Counted from the first letter of the stretch, positions 1-8,375 are shown. The stretch: 35,987 nt of DNA from Kiritimatiellia bacterium (GCA_024405395.1 JAKSOW010000021.1:1-35987), one strand, 5' to 3'. The notes: generated by a model from the sequence alone, not told the origin. Translations and numbers: made by a program.

Positions 1-693
1 GTGCCGATGGGCACGACGCTGCGCGAGATCATCTTCGACATCGGCGGCGGCATCCGCGGCGGCCACAAGTTCAAGGCGGCCCAGACGGGCGGTCCTTCGG
101 GCGGCATGATCCCCGAGCAGTTCCTCGACCTGCCGATCGACTTCGGCTCGCTCGCGAAGATCGACTCGATCATGGGCTCCGGCGGTCTCATCGTCATGGA
201 CGAGACGGACTGCGTGGTGGACATCGCCAAGTTCTACCTTGACTTCACGGTCGAGGAGAGCTGCGGCAAGTGCGCGCCCTGCCGCATCGGCGGCCGCAAG
301 CTGCTGAACTATCTCACGAAGATCTCCGAAGGCCGCGGCACGATGCAGGACATCGAGGACATGGAGCGCATCTCCAAGGCGATGTGCAAGGCCTCCCTGT
401 GCGGCCTCGGCCAGTCCGCCGCGAATCCGGTGCTCTCGATGCTCAAGTACTTCCGCGACGAGGTGCTCGAGCACGTGGTGGAGAAGAAGTGCCGCGCCGG
501 CAAGTGCCAGAAGCTGCTCAAGTACACGATTGACGCGGCGAAGTGCAAGGGCTGCACGATGTGCGCCCGCAAGTGCCCGGCAACGGCGATCACGGGAACG
601 GTGAAGAATCCGCATGCAATCGACCAGACGAAGTGCGTCAAGTGCGGCGCCTGCATGTCGACGTGCAAGTTCGGCGCGATCTCGCGTGGCTGA
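1..693 (+). CDS. hydB: NuoF/HydB-like hydrogenase subunit, 3' part
   Basis: C-terminal 230 residues of a NuoF/HndC/HydB-type flavoprotein; the reading frame is already open at base 1, so the first GTG is an internal valine codon and the N-terminal FMN/NADH-binding part lies outside the window. The NuoF-type 4Fe-4S site is visible as SCGKCAPC (C88, C91, C94) with C134 in SLCGLG. Two C-terminal ferredoxin-like 4Fe-4S motifs follow (C182/185/188/192 and C212/215/218/222). This C-terminal ferredoxin extension is typical of the hydrogenase-associated rather than the complex I form. With HydA directly downstream (13-bp gap), it should pass electrons between NAD(P)H, ferredoxin and the H-cluster subunit, possibly by bifurcation. 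The NuoE-like HydC is expected upstream of the window. Confidence 0.93.
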   Translation: MPMGTTLREIIFDIGGGIRGGHKFKAAQTGGPSGGMIPEQFLDLPIDFGSLAKIDSIMGSGGLIVMDETDCVVDIAKFYLDFTVEESCGKCAPCRIGGRKLLNYLTKISEGRGTMQDIEDMERISKAMCKASLCGLGQSAANPVLSMLKYFRDEVLEHVVEKKCRAGKCQKLLKYTIDAAKCKGCTMCARKCPATAITGTVKNPHAIDQTKCVKCGACMSTCKFGAISRG

Positions 694-706
694 AAGGAGT
701 TTTGAA

Positions 707-2497
707 ATGTCTGAAATTGTCAACGTTGAAATCAACGGGATCAAGGTCCAGGCCGAGAAGGGCTGGAACATCCTCCAGGCCGCCAAGAAGGCCGGCGTCA
801 CAATTCCGACGCTCTGCTATCACCCGGACCTCAAGCCGGGCGCGAGCTGCGGCCTGTGCATCGTACGCGAGCTTCAGCAGGACCGCAAGGACCCCACGAA
901 GTGGAAACCCTCCCGCAAGATGGTCCGCGCTTGCGTGGCCAAGGTGCGCGAAGGCATGCGCGTGATCACGCACGACCCCGAGATCGTCGAGACGCGCCGC
1001 ACGGTGCTCGAGCTCATCCTCGCGAACCACCCCAACGACTGTCTGCAGTGCCCGCGTTCGGGAAACTGCGAGCTCCAGAAGCTGGCGTCCGACTTCGGTA
1101 TCCGCGAGAATCCGTTCCCGAAGGAAATCATCCACCACGAGAACGACTGCTCCACCGGCACGATCATCCTCAATCCCGATAAGTGCATCAAGTGCGGTCG
1201 CTGCACCGAGGTCTGCCAGGAAATGCAGAACGTGTGGGCGCTTGAGTTCATCGGTCGCGGCGAGCAGACGGTCATGGCGCCGGCGGCGAGCCTCACGCTC
1301 GACAAGTCGCCCTGCATCAAGTGCGGCCAGTGCTCGGCGCACTGTCCTGTGGGCGCAATCTACGAGAACGACCAGACCTCCGAGGTCTGGAGCGCGCTCC
1401 GCGATCCCGAGAAGACCTGCGTGGTGCAGATCGCCCCGGCCGTCCGCGTCGCCCTCGGCGAGGCGTTCGGCATGAAGCCGGGCGAGCTCTCCACGGGCAA
1501 GATCTACGCGGCGCTCCGCCGCCTCGGCTTCAACAAGGTGTTTGACACCAACTTCTCGGCCGACGTGACGATCATGGAGGAGGGCACCGAGTTCGTGAAG
1601 CGCTTCACGGCCAACACCAAGCTGCCGCTCATCACCTCCTGCTGCCCCGCGTGGACGGACTGGATGGAGAAGTATGCGCCCGACTTCGTGGACAACTTCT
1701 CCACCGCCAAGTCGCCGCAGCAGATGCTCTCCGTGCTGGCCAAGACCTATTGGGCCGACAAGAACGGCGTCGACTTCCGCAAGGTGCACATGACCTCGAT
1801 CATGCCGTGCACGGCGAAGAAGTTCGAGATCCGCCGCGACAAGTACATGAGCGCCTCGGGTGCGCAGGACACGGACGTCGTGCTCACGACCCGCGAACTC
1901 GCCCGCATGATCAAGGCCGCCGGCATTGACTTCGTCAATCTCCCTGAAGAGAAGGCGGACAAGCTCCTCGGCGACTACACGGGCGCCGGCACGCTCTTCG
2001 GCGTGACGGGCGGCGTGATGGAGGCCGCGCTGCGCACGGCCTACTGCCTCATCACCAAGGAAGAGCAGCCGCCGAAGATCGAGTTCACGGAAATCCGTGG
2101 TCTCGAGGGCGTCAAGAAGGCGACGATCGACATCAAGGGCACGAAGGTCAACATTGCCGTCGCCCACCAGATGGGCAACGTCGAGAAGGTGCTCAACGAA
2201 ATCCGCGAGGACCTCAAGAACGGTGTCCGTCCGCGCTACGACTTCATCGAAGTGATGGCGTGCCGTGGTGGTTGCGTGGGTGGTGGCGGTCAGCCTTGCC
2301 TCGCGACGGACGAAATCCGCAAGGCGCGTGCGGCGGGCCTCTACACGGATGACGAGAAGTCCGCTCAGCGCATGAGCCACCAGAATCCCGAGGTTCAGGC
2401 GCTTTACAAGGACTTCCTGGGCCAGCCGGGTTCCGGCACGGCCGAGCGTCTCCTGCACACGCACTACGCGAAGACGGAAGTCTACCGCTTCTCGTAA
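707..2497 (+). CDS. hydA: [FeFe]-hydrogenase catalytic subunit
   Basis: A 596-residue H2-forming or H2-oxidising subunit. The start is ATG 707 because AAAGGAG lies at 693-699; the upstream extension of the frame overlaps hydB. N-terminal 2Fe-2S domain (C37, C48, C51, C76), a His-ligated 4Fe-4S site (H108, C112, C115, C121), then two ferredoxin-type 4Fe-4S motifs (CIKCGRC and CIKCGQC). All three H-cluster signatures are intact: TSCCPAW at 310-316, MPCTAKKFE at 366-374, and EVMACRGGC from 515 with C519/C523. A small-subunit-like C-terminal domain follows. This modular architecture is that of the trimeric HydABC group. The downstream regulatory genes follow with almost no spacing, implying one transcript. 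Whether the enzyme is truly bifurcating cannot be told from the sequence alone. Confidence 0.97.
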   Translation: MSEIVNVEINGIKVQAEKGWNILQAAKKAGVTIPTLCYHPDLKPGASCGLCIVRELQQDRKDPTKWKPSRKMVRACVAKVREGMRVITHDPEIVETRRTVLELILANHPNDCLQCPRSGNCELQKLASDFGIRENPFPKEIIHHENDCSTGTIILNPDKCIKCGRCTEVCQEMQNVWALEFIGRGEQTVMAPAASLTLDKSPCIKCGQCSAHCPVGAIYENDQTSEVWSALRDPEKTCVVQIAPAVRVALGEAFGMKPGELSTGKIYAALRRLGFNKVFDTNFSADVTIMEEGTEFVKRFTANTKLPLITSCCPAWTDWMEKYAPDFVDNFSTAKSPQQMLSVLAKTYWADKNGVDFRKVHMTSIMPCTAKKFEIRRDKYMSASGAQDTDVVLTTRELARMIKAAGIDFVNLPEEKADKLLGDYTGAGTLFGVTGGVMEAALRTAYCLITKEEQPPKIEFTEIRGLEGVKKATIDIKGTKVNIAVAHQMGNVEKVLNEIREDLKNGVRPRYDFIEVMACRGGCVGGGGQPCLATDEIRKARAAGLYTDDEKSAQRMSHQNPEVQALYKDFLGQPGSGTAERLLHTHYAKTEVYRFS

Positions 2498-2509
2498 GTG
2501 AGGAACGCG

Positions 2510-3046
2510 ATGCACGCAAGTGTATCCGACATTCTCGCCGACGTCGCCGCGAACTCCATCGAGGCGCACGCGGCGAGAATTTTCGTTCTGTTGGCCGAGC
2601 GCGACGGCATGCTCACGCTGTCGGTCGAGGACAACGGCAAGGGCATGGACGCCGAGATTCTGGCCCGTGCCTTTGATCCGTTCTACACGGAGCCCGGCAA
2701 ACATGAGGGGCGTCGGGTAGGTCTGGGTCTGCCTTTCGTTCGGCAGACCTGCGAAGCCTGCGGCGGCACGGCCACGCTCACAAGCGAGAAGGGAGTGGGC
2801 ACAAAACTGTCCTGTACCTTCAAGTTGGACTCCTTTGATTTGCCGCCCTTGGGTGATGTAGTGGCTACGGTTCTTTCCCTGATGTCCTACCCCGGCGACT
2901 TTGAGCTCATCTTTTCGCGTGCCCGCGGCGAGTCCACGTACGAAATTGCGCGTTCCGAACTCGGCGAGGCAATCGGTGGCTTCGAATCCGTGCAGAGCCT
3001 CGCGCTCGCCCGCGAATTCCTCCAAAGCCAAGAAGAAGATCTGTAG
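2510..3046 (+). CDS. Small GHKL (HATPase_c) ATP-binding protein
   Basis: A 178-residue protein that is essentially a stand-alone GHKL ATPase domain. The N-box has D11 and N15, the G1 box is VEDNGKGM (D41, G43, G45), and the G2 box GLGLPFV begins at 71. There is no HisKA dimerisation domain or phosphoacceptor histidine, so it is not a complete histidine kinase; it may be an anti-sigma-like or switch-type kinase or an ATP sensor. About 70 C-terminal residues form an unassigned domain. ATG 2510 is preferred because GTGAGG lies just upstream; a GTG at 2498 touching the hydA stop is the alternative. From recall, similar stand-alone ATPases occur in clostridial HydABC operons, with no settled role. 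Confidence 0.85.
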   Translation: MHASVSDILADVAANSIEAHAARIFVLLAERDGMLTLSVEDNGKGMDAEILARAFDPFYTEPGKHEGRRVGLGLPFVRQTCEACGGTATLTSEKGVGTKLSCTFKLDSFDLPPLGDVVATVLSLMSYPGDFELIFSRARGESTYEIARSELGEAIGGFESVQSLALAREFLQSQEEDL

Positions 3047-3051
3047 CCGGT

Positions 3052-3777
3052 ATGCGTTTCGACCTCCATATCCACACGTGCCTGTCGCCTTGTGCCGAAT
3101 TGGCGATGGGCCCGCAGGAGATTGTCGCACGTGCGCGGGCGGCGGGCATGGACGGCATTGCGATCACAGACCATCAATCCGCGAAGAATGCGCCGGCCGT
3201 GATGGAATGCGCCAGGCGCGTCGGGCTCAGGTGTCTCGCCGGCCTGGAGGTTCAGACGGCTGAGGAAGTCCACACGCTGGCGCTCTTCGATACGGCCGAG
3301 GCTGCGTTGGCGCTCACGGAGCACGTCTATGCGGCGCTGCCCAAACGCAAAAATGACCCCGACACGTTTGGCGACCAGCCCGTGGTCACGGCGGATGAGG
3401 ACGTCGTGGAGATGGAAGGGCGTTTGCTCGCGGCAGGTTGCCGCCTGACGATTCCAGAGGTCGCCCGGCTGGTTTATGATCTGGGAGGCCTCTACTTGGC
3501 CGCCCACATCGATCGCCCCGCGTTTTCCGTCATTTCCGGTCTGGGCGCGGTGCCCGAGGGCGTCTTTGACGCGCTGGAGCTTTCGCGCACGGCGCAGGCG
3601 GCGGAATGGGAAAGGCATACGGCCGGCTATGCGCTTACGCGCGCGTCGGATGCCCATCACCCAGGCGACGTCTCGCGGGTGTGGACTGAGGCTGAAGGGG
3701 AGTTCTCCGTGGCGGGACTTCGGGATATCTTTGCGCGGCGTGCCACGCGCCTTTCGGAGAGGATAACATGCTTTTAA
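3052..3777 (+). CDS. PHP-domain metal-dependent phosphoesterase
   Basis: A 241-residue PHP-superfamily protein with the TrpH-like metal-site pattern: H6 and H8 in DLHIHT, D40-H41 in ITDH, E66 in GLEVQT, H74, H152 in AAHID, and D200/H202 in SDAHH. Relatives hydrolyse phosphate esters such as nucleotides or 3',5'-bisphosphates using divalent metals, so the fold implies a cytoplasmic hydrolase; the substrate is unknown. It begins 5 bp after the GHKL gene and overlaps the next gene by 10 bp, so it is cotranscribed with hydA. In this context it might make or degrade a nucleotide signal read by the downstream CBS and DRTGG proteins; that link is inference. Confidence 0.88.
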   Translation: MRFDLHIHTCLSPCAELAMGPQEIVARARAAGMDGIAITDHQSAKNAPAVMECARRVGLRCLAGLEVQTAEEVHTLALFDTAEAALALTEHVYAALPKRKNDPDTFGDQPVVTADEDVVEMEGRLLAAGCRLTIPEVARLVYDLGGLYLAAHIDRPAFSVISGLGAVPEGVFDALELSRTAQAAEWERHTAGYALTRASDAHHPGDVSRVWTEAEGEFSVAGLRDIFARRATRLSERITCF

Positions 3778-4103
3778 CGGAATTGGCCGAAAAAATCGGC
3801 GGCACGATCGTCGTGGACAATCCCTCGGCGAACATCACGGCGGCCTACACGTCGGATTTGCTCTCCGACGTGATGGGACATTGCGGCGAGGAATCGGCGC
3901 TCATCACCATACAGAACCATCTCAACGCCATCGCAGTGGCGACGCTTGTCGGCAATGAGGCGATTGTGCTCTGCCACAGCCGCCCGGTGCCGGACGACAT
4001 GAAGGCCGCGGCTACACGCGAAGGCATTGCGCTTGTCACGACGCCGTTGTCGCAGTTCGCAGCGTCTGTGGCGTTGCAGGAACTGAACCCCTCTCAGAAG
4101 TAA
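3768..4103 (+). CDS. DRTGG-domain-like protein 1
   Basis: An 111-residue single-domain protein whose SDLLSDVM segment (residues 29-36), followed by an ITIQNHLNAIAVA stretch and a short alpha/beta region, matches small DRTGG-domain proteins. It is predicted to be soluble and cytoplasmic. DRTGG domains are often found with CBS domains or phosphotransacetylase and are suspected ligand-binding modules without a proven reaction. The start ATG 3768 has GGAGAGG at 3756-3762 and overlaps the PHP gene by 10 bp. The next gene is a divergent paralogue, so the two may form a heterodimer. A sensory or adaptor role in hydrogenase control is inferred from position only. Confidence 0.75.
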   Translation: MLLTELAEKIGGTIVVDNPSANITAAYTSDLLSDVMGHCGEESALITIQNHLNAIAVATLVGNEAIVLCHSRPVPDDMKAAATREGIALVTTPLSQFAASVALQELNPSQK

Positions 4104-4118
4104 GTAAAGGAGAAGCCT

Positions 4119-4460
4119 ATGACAATGATGATTGAAGACGTCGTCAAGACGCTGGACGGCAAGCTAGTGGCCGGGGCCGACACGGGCCGTGCGGTGGGGG
4201 CTGTCGTGGCCAACGACCTGATGAGCGACGTGCTGCTTGACGATTCCGACGACATCCTCCTGTTGACTTCGCTGGCCTCGGATCAGGTGATCCGCACGGC
4301 GAACATCATCGGCGCCATGGGCGTGGTGGTGCACAACGGCAAGCCGTTGCCCGAGGCGATGTGCCAGGCGGCGAATAATTTCGGTATTCCGCTCGTCTCC
4401 ACGCCGTTGGCGAAATATCAAAGCTGCGTCCGGATCCACGAATTCCTCTCCCGCGAATGA
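4119..4460 (+). CDS. DRTGG-domain-like protein 2
   Basis: A 113-residue paralogue of the preceding protein: NDLMSDVLL aligns with SDLLSDVMG, and the C-terminal parts both run through a GI-x-LV-T/S-TPL pattern. AAGGAG at about 4106-4111 precedes ATG 4119. Its stop overlaps the start of the CBS-fusion gene (ATGA at 4457-4460), implying translational coupling and perhaps fixed stoichiometry. No catalytic motif is evident, and DRTGG domains are generally regarded as ligand-binding or regulatory. Two adjacent diverged copies suggest a heteromeric sensor; the ligand is unknown. Confidence 0.72.
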   Translation: MTMMIEDVVKTLDGKLVAGADTGRAVGAVVANDLMSDVLLDDSDDILLLTSLASDQVIRTANIIGAMGVVVHNGKPLPEAMCQAANNFGIPLVSTPLAKYQSCVRIHEFLSRE

Positions 4461-5455
4461 ACGACTATCAGCCAACGATCCTTCCGGCCGACGCCGGGCA
4501 GAAGGATGACGACATCATGGCGGCGCATTCCCTGACGGGAACCAAGGAATCCCCGCTGGTCATCCTCGAGATGCTGCAGCGGCTGCGCGTGCGTGACGTG
4601 ATGAAGGCCGACGGAGTCGTCTCCGTCGTGCGAAGCGACACCCTGCATTTCGCGCAGAACCTGATGAAGCGAAACAGCATTTCGGGCGTTCCGGTGCTGG
4701 AGGAGGGGCGCCTCTTTGGGATTGTCTCGGTGAACATCATCATCAAGGCGCTCGAAGGCGGCTATATCCAGGACCCATGCCACAAGCACATGTCCACGAG
4801 CCTCGTCTTTCTGGAGGAGGGGATGCCGCTGGCGTTGGCCATCAAGTACTTCCAGAACTACACGTTCGGTCGGTTTCCCGTGCTGGACAAGGACCGCAAG
4901 TTTGTGGGCATCGTGTCGCAGCGGGACATCATGCGGGCCATTCTCAAGGAGCTGGCCGAGGAACTGGCGCGTTACGAGGGCAAGAAGCCTGCTGCGGCGA
5001 CGGTGCCGTTCGGCGAGGTGAGCACCTCGGCCTACACCATGCAGCAGTATCCCGTCGTGCACAATGACCTGCAGAACGCCGGGCGTGCGGCGAACGAGAT
5101 CAAGCGCCTGCTTGCGGGTGCGGGTGTCGACAAGAAGATTGTGCGCCGCATTGCCGTGGCCGCCTATGAGCTGGAGATCAACATCGCCATCCATTCGGTG
5201 GGTGGCACGCTGACCTTCATTCTTGATGGCCAGAAAGTGACGATCATCGCACGTGACCGTGGCCCCGGCATCGCCGACATCGAGTGGGCTTTGCGCGACG
5301 GAACCTCCACGGCCAACGATTGGGTGCGTTCCATGGGTTTTGGCGCCGGCATGGGCCTGGCCAACTCCAAGCGCGTCTCCGACAAGTTCGAGATCAAGTC
5401 GGTTGTGCCCTCGGGGACGACCGTGCTCTGCGAATTCAACCTGAAGAAGGACTAG
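4457..5455 (+). CDS. CBS-pair / RsbT-like GHKL ATPase fusion
   Basis: A 332-residue fusion. Two CBS motifs span roughly residues 44-100 (RVRDVMK) and 108-166 (HMSTS, ending GIVSQRDIM), forming a Bateman module that normally binds adenine nucleotides or S-adenosyl compounds. A GHKL domain covers about 195-330 with N-box E238-N242, G1 box RDRGPGI (D267-G271) and G2 box GFGAGMGL (294-301). The glycine-rich G2 and the absence of a phosphoacceptor histidine resemble RsbT/RsbW switch kinases. This suggests that adenylate charge regulates a partner-switching kinase. It is the last gene of the hydrogenase operon. No STAS antagonist or PP2C phosphatase is in the window, so the partner must be encoded elsewhere or be one of the operon's other products. 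Confidence 0.87.
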   Translation: MNDYQPTILPADAGQKDDDIMAAHSLTGTKESPLVILEMLQRLRVRDVMKADGVVSVVRSDTLHFAQNLMKRNSISGVPVLEEGRLFGIVSVNIIIKALEGGYIQDPCHKHMSTSLVFLEEGMPLALAIKYFQNYTFGRFPVLDKDRKFVGIVSQRDIMRAILKELAEELARYEGKKPAAATVPFGEVSTSAYTMQQYPVVHNDLQNAGRAANEIKRLLAGAGVDKKIVRRIAVAAYELEINIAIHSVGGTLTFILDGQKVTIIARDRGPGIADIEWALRDGTSTANDWVRSMGFGAGMGLANSKRVSDKFEIKSVVPSGTTVLCEFNLKKD

Positions 5456-5490
5456 CTCTTCTAGCTGATCTGGAGGAGCTGAAAAAGCCA

Positions 5491-5506
5491 GAAGGTCCAG
5501 ACCTTC
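5491..5506. promoter_or_regulatory. Perfect inverted repeat upstream of adhE promoter
   Basis: GAAGGTC and GACCTTC face each other across a 2-base centre. The dyad ends 18 bases before the adhE -35 box and is not followed by a T-run, so it reads better as a candidate protein-binding site than as a terminator of the hydrogenase operon. The factor is unknown. Confidence 0.4.
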
Positions 5507-5524
5507 AGATTCTCAATTCGCTAC

Positions 5525-5553
5525 TTGACAATCGATATAAAAAGATTTATACT
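5525..5553 (+). promoter_or_regulatory. Sigma-70-type promoter of adhE
   Basis: TTGACA at 5525-5530, a 17-base spacer, then TATACT at 5548-5553: a near-consensus promoter in an AT-rich gap within GC-rich sequence. Just downstream, TTAACAA at 5565-5571 equals one half of the clostridial Rex operator consensus; the other half (5554-5560) is poor. A ribosome-binding site (AAGGAA, 5575-5580) precedes ATG 5592. Confidence 0.85.
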
Positions 5554-5591
5554 ATGTCCCGTTCTTAACAAAAAAAGGAAGATCCTGCATT

Positions 5592-8261
5592 ATGGCTACA
5601 AAAGACAGCAAAAAGGCACCGGCGGCAAAGCCGGCTCCGGTCGAAGATGCGGCCGCTGTGGAGGCGATTGAGTTCGCCGCCCTTATCGGCAAGGTTCGCG
5701 AGGCGCAGCGCAAGTTCGCCACCTACTCGCAGGAACAGGTGGACGCCATCTTCCGTGCGGCCGCGCTGGCCGCGAACAACATGCGCATTCCGTTGGCGAA
5801 GGACGCTGTGACCGAGACGGGCATGGGCGTTCTTGAGGATAAGGTCATCAAGAACCATTTCGCCGCCGAGTACATCTTCAACACCTATAAGAACATGAAG
5901 ACGTGCGGCGTGATCGAGGAAGACACGGCCTTTGGTGTGCGCAAGATCGCCGAGCCGGTCGGTGTCGTCGGCGCGGTCATTCCCACCACGAACCCCACCT
6001 CCACCGCCATCTTCAAGGCGCTCCTGTGCCTCAAGACGCGCAACGGCATCATCATCAGCCCGCATCCGCGCGCCAAGAAGTGCACGTATGATGCCGCAAT
6101 GGTCGTTTACAAGGCCGCCGTGAAGGCTGGTGCGCCTGAGGACATCATCGCCTGCATCCAGGAGCCCACGATCGCGAAGACACAGATGCTCATGCGCGAT
6201 TCGGACGTAATCCTCGCGACGGGTGGTCCCGCCATGGTGAAGGCCGCCTACAGCTCGGGCAAGCCTGCATTGGGCGTGGGCCCCGGCAACACGCCGGCGT
6301 TGATCGACGATTCGGCCGACATCAAGTTGGCCGTGAGCTCGATCATCCACTCCAAGACCTTCGACAACGGTATGATCTGCGCCTCCGAGCAGTCCACGAT
6401 TGTGCTCGACAAGGTCTATGACGCGGTGAAGAAGGAATTCGCCTATCGCGGTTGCTATTTCCTCAAGCCTGCCGAGCTCGACAAGATGCGCAAGTGCATT
6501 CTCACCGAAAGCGGCACCGTCAATCCGAAGATCGTCGGCCAGAAGCCTTCGACCATCGCCAAGCTCGCCGGCTTCGAGGTCCCTGAGGAGACCAAGATCC
6601 TCATCGGCGAAGTCAAGAGTGTCGAGGTGAGCGAGCCTTTCGCCCACGAAAAGCTCTCGCCCGTGCTGGCGATGTACCGCGCCAAGGACTTCCCAACGGC
6701 CGTCAACATGGCCGAGAAGCTCGTCGCGGACGGCGGCTACGGCCACACGTCCTCCATCTACCTCAACAAGCGCGACAACGAGGATAAGCTCGCCGAGTTC
6801 CAGGCGCGCATGAAGACCTGCCGCATCGTCGTCAACACGCCGTCTTCGCACGGTGGCCTGGGCGACCTCTACAACTTCAAGCTCACGCCTTCGCTGACGC
6901 TCGGCTGCGGCAGCTGGGGCGGTAACTCGGTTTCGGCCAACGTGGGTGCGGTGCACCTGCTCAATGTGAAGACGGTTGCGATCAGGAGAGAGAATATGTT
7001 GTGGTTCCGTGCGCCGGAAAAGGTCTATCTGAAGAAGGGCTGCCTGCCCGTCGCGCTGCGCGAAGTCAGCGAAGTGTGGAACCGCAAGCGCGTGTTCATC
7101 GTCACTGACTACTTCCTCTACGCGAACGGCTACACGAAGCCGATCGAGAAGTCCCTCGAAGAGCAGGGCTGCGCGGTGGCGACGTTCTCCAACGTGGCCC
7201 CGGATCCGACGATCGCCTGCGCGCAGGACGGCGCCCGCCTGATGGCGGAGTTCAAGCCCGACTGCATTGTGGCCGTCGGCGGCGGCTCCGCAATGGACGC
7301 CGGCAAGATCATGTGGGTGCTCTACGAACACCCCGAGTGCGACTTCCTGGATATGGCCATGCGCTTCATGGACATCCGCAAGCGCGCCTACACGTTCCCG
7401 AAGATGGGCGAGAAGGCGAAGTTCATCGCCATCCCGACTTCGGCGGGTACGGGCTCGGAGGTGACGCCGTTCGCGGTGATCACCGACCAGGACACGGGCG
7501 TGAAGTATCCGCTCGCGGACTACGAGCTGATGCCGAACATGGCCATTGTGGACGCCGACATGCAGATGATGGCGCCCCCCGGCCTCACGAGCGCCTCGGG
7601 CATCGATGCCGTCTCCCACGCTCTCGAAGCCTATGCCTCGATCATGGCGACGGAATTCACCGACGGTTTGGCGATCCAGTCGCTCAAGACGACCTTCAAG
7701 TATCTGCCTGACTGCTACAAGGCGGCCTGTGAAAAGAAGGCCGACGTCTATGCCCGTGAGCGCATGGCCCATTCGGCGACGATGGCCGGCATGGCCTTCG
7801 CGAACGCTTTCTTGGGCGTGATGCACTCGATGGCCCACAAGCTTGGCGCCTTTCACCACATCCCGCACGGCATCGCCAATGCGCTCATGATGGTGCAGGT
7901 GCTGCGCTTCAACGCGAGCGAGAAGCCGCCGAAGATGGGCACGTTCTCGCAGTACGACCACCCGCACACGCTCCATCGCTATGCGGAGATTGCGGACGCG
8001 CTTGAGCTGGGCGGCAAGACGGACGTGGAGAAGCTCGAGAACCTCATCAAGGCCATCAAGGACCTCCAGAAGACCATCGGCATCAAGCCGACGATCAAGG
8101 ACTATGTCCCTGACGAGAAGGACTTCCTGACGCGTCTCGACGAGATGGTCGAGCAGGCTTTCGACGACCAGTGCACGGGCGCGAATCCGCGTTACCCGCT
8201 GATGTCGGAAATCAAGCAGATGTATCTCAATGCCTACTACGGCAAGGATGTTGCGGTCTGA
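5592..8261 (+). CDS. adhE: Bifunctional aldehyde-alcohol dehydrogenase AdhE
   Basis: An 889-residue fusion of the usual AdhE length. The N-terminal CoA-acylating aldehyde dehydrogenase domain carries the catalytic cysteine C263 in MICASEQS. The C-terminal iron-dependent alcohol dehydrogenase domain has GGGSAMDAGK as its nucleotide-binding motif and the metal ligands D672, H676, H745 and H759, spaced as in E. coli AdhE. It reduces acetyl-CoA via acetaldehyde to ethanol, consuming two NADH; the family assembles into cytoplasmic spirosomes. It is monocistronic here, with its own promoter and a terminator at 8292-8325, and offers an NADH sink alternative to the hydrogenase upstream. Confidence 0.98.
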   Translation: MATKDSKKAPAAKPAPVEDAAAVEAIEFAALIGKVREAQRKFATYSQEQVDAIFRAAALAANNMRIPLAKDAVTETGMGVLEDKVIKNHFAAEYIFNTYKNMKTCGVIEEDTAFGVRKIAEPVGVVGAVIPTTNPTSTAIFKALLCLKTRNGIIISPHPRAKKCTYDAAMVVYKAAVKAGAPEDIIACIQEPTIAKTQMLMRDSDVILATGGPAMVKAAYSSGKPALGVGPGNTPALIDDSADIKLAVSSIIHSKTFDNGMICASEQSTIVLDKVYDAVKKEFAYRGCYFLKPAELDKMRKCILTESGTVNPKIVGQKPSTIAKLAGFEVPEETKILIGEVKSVEVSEPFAHEKLSPVLAMYRAKDFPTAVNMAEKLVADGGYGHTSSIYLNKRDNEDKLAEFQARMKTCRIVVNTPSSHGGLGDLYNFKLTPSLTLGCGSWGGNSVSANVGAVHLLNVKTVAIRRENMLWFRAPEKVYLKKGCLPVALREVSEVWNRKRVFIVTDYFLYANGYTKPIEKSLEEQGCAVATFSNVAPDPTIACAQDGARLMAEFKPDCIVAVGGGSAMDAGKIMWVLYEHPECDFLDMAMRFMDIRKRAYTFPKMGEKAKFIAIPTSAGTGSEVTPFAVITDQDTGVKYPLADYELMPNMAIVDADMQMMAPPGLTSASGIDAVSHALEAYASIMATEFTDGLAIQSLKTTFKYLPDCYKAACEKKADVYARERMAHSATMAGMAFANAFLGVMHSMAHKLGAFHHIPHGIANALMMVQVLRFNASEKPPKMGTFSQYDHPHTLHRYAEIADALELGGKTDVEKLENLIKAIKDLQKTIGIKPTIKDYVPDEKDFLTRLDEMVEQAFDDQCTGANPRYPLMSEIKQMYLNAYYGKDVAV

Positions 8262-8291
8262 TGGCGTGATTTCCTGACTTTGGCCCCCAAG

Positions 8292-8325
8292 GGCGCCACA
8301 CCCTTCCTGGATGTGGCGCCTTTTT
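8292..8325 (+). terminator. Rho-independent terminator of adhE
   Basis: GGCGCCACA (8292-8300) pairs perfectly with TGTGGCGCC (8312-8320) across an 11-base loop, followed by five T residues. It lies 30 bp after the adhE stop codon. Confidence 0.93.
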
Positions 8326-8359
8326 CGCATGATGATATAATGCTTTTGGGCTCCCTTTT

Positions 8360-8368
8360 TGCTATAAT
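8360..8368 (+). promoter_or_regulatory. Extended -10 promoter, near-leaderless
   Basis: TGC-TATAAT with no convincing -35 box. The -10 ends 7 bases before ATG 8376, so the predicted start site falls on or next to the start codon. Confidence 0.65.
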
Positions 8369-8375
8369 AAGGACC

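Noticed and set aside
638..3130. 830-codon open frame on the minus strand
   Set aside because: Antisense to hydA and the GHKL gene, with no recognisable domain; explained by codon bias of the real genes.
5491..5506. Dyad as terminator of the hydrogenase operon
   Set aside because: The loop would be only 2 bases and no T-run follows, unlike the clear terminators at 8292 and 15405.
5565..8330. 921-codon open frame on the minus strand
   Set aside because: Exactly antisense to adhE; its Arg/His/Leu-rich composition is that of a shadow frame of GC-rich coding DNA, and adhE has intact catalytic motifs.
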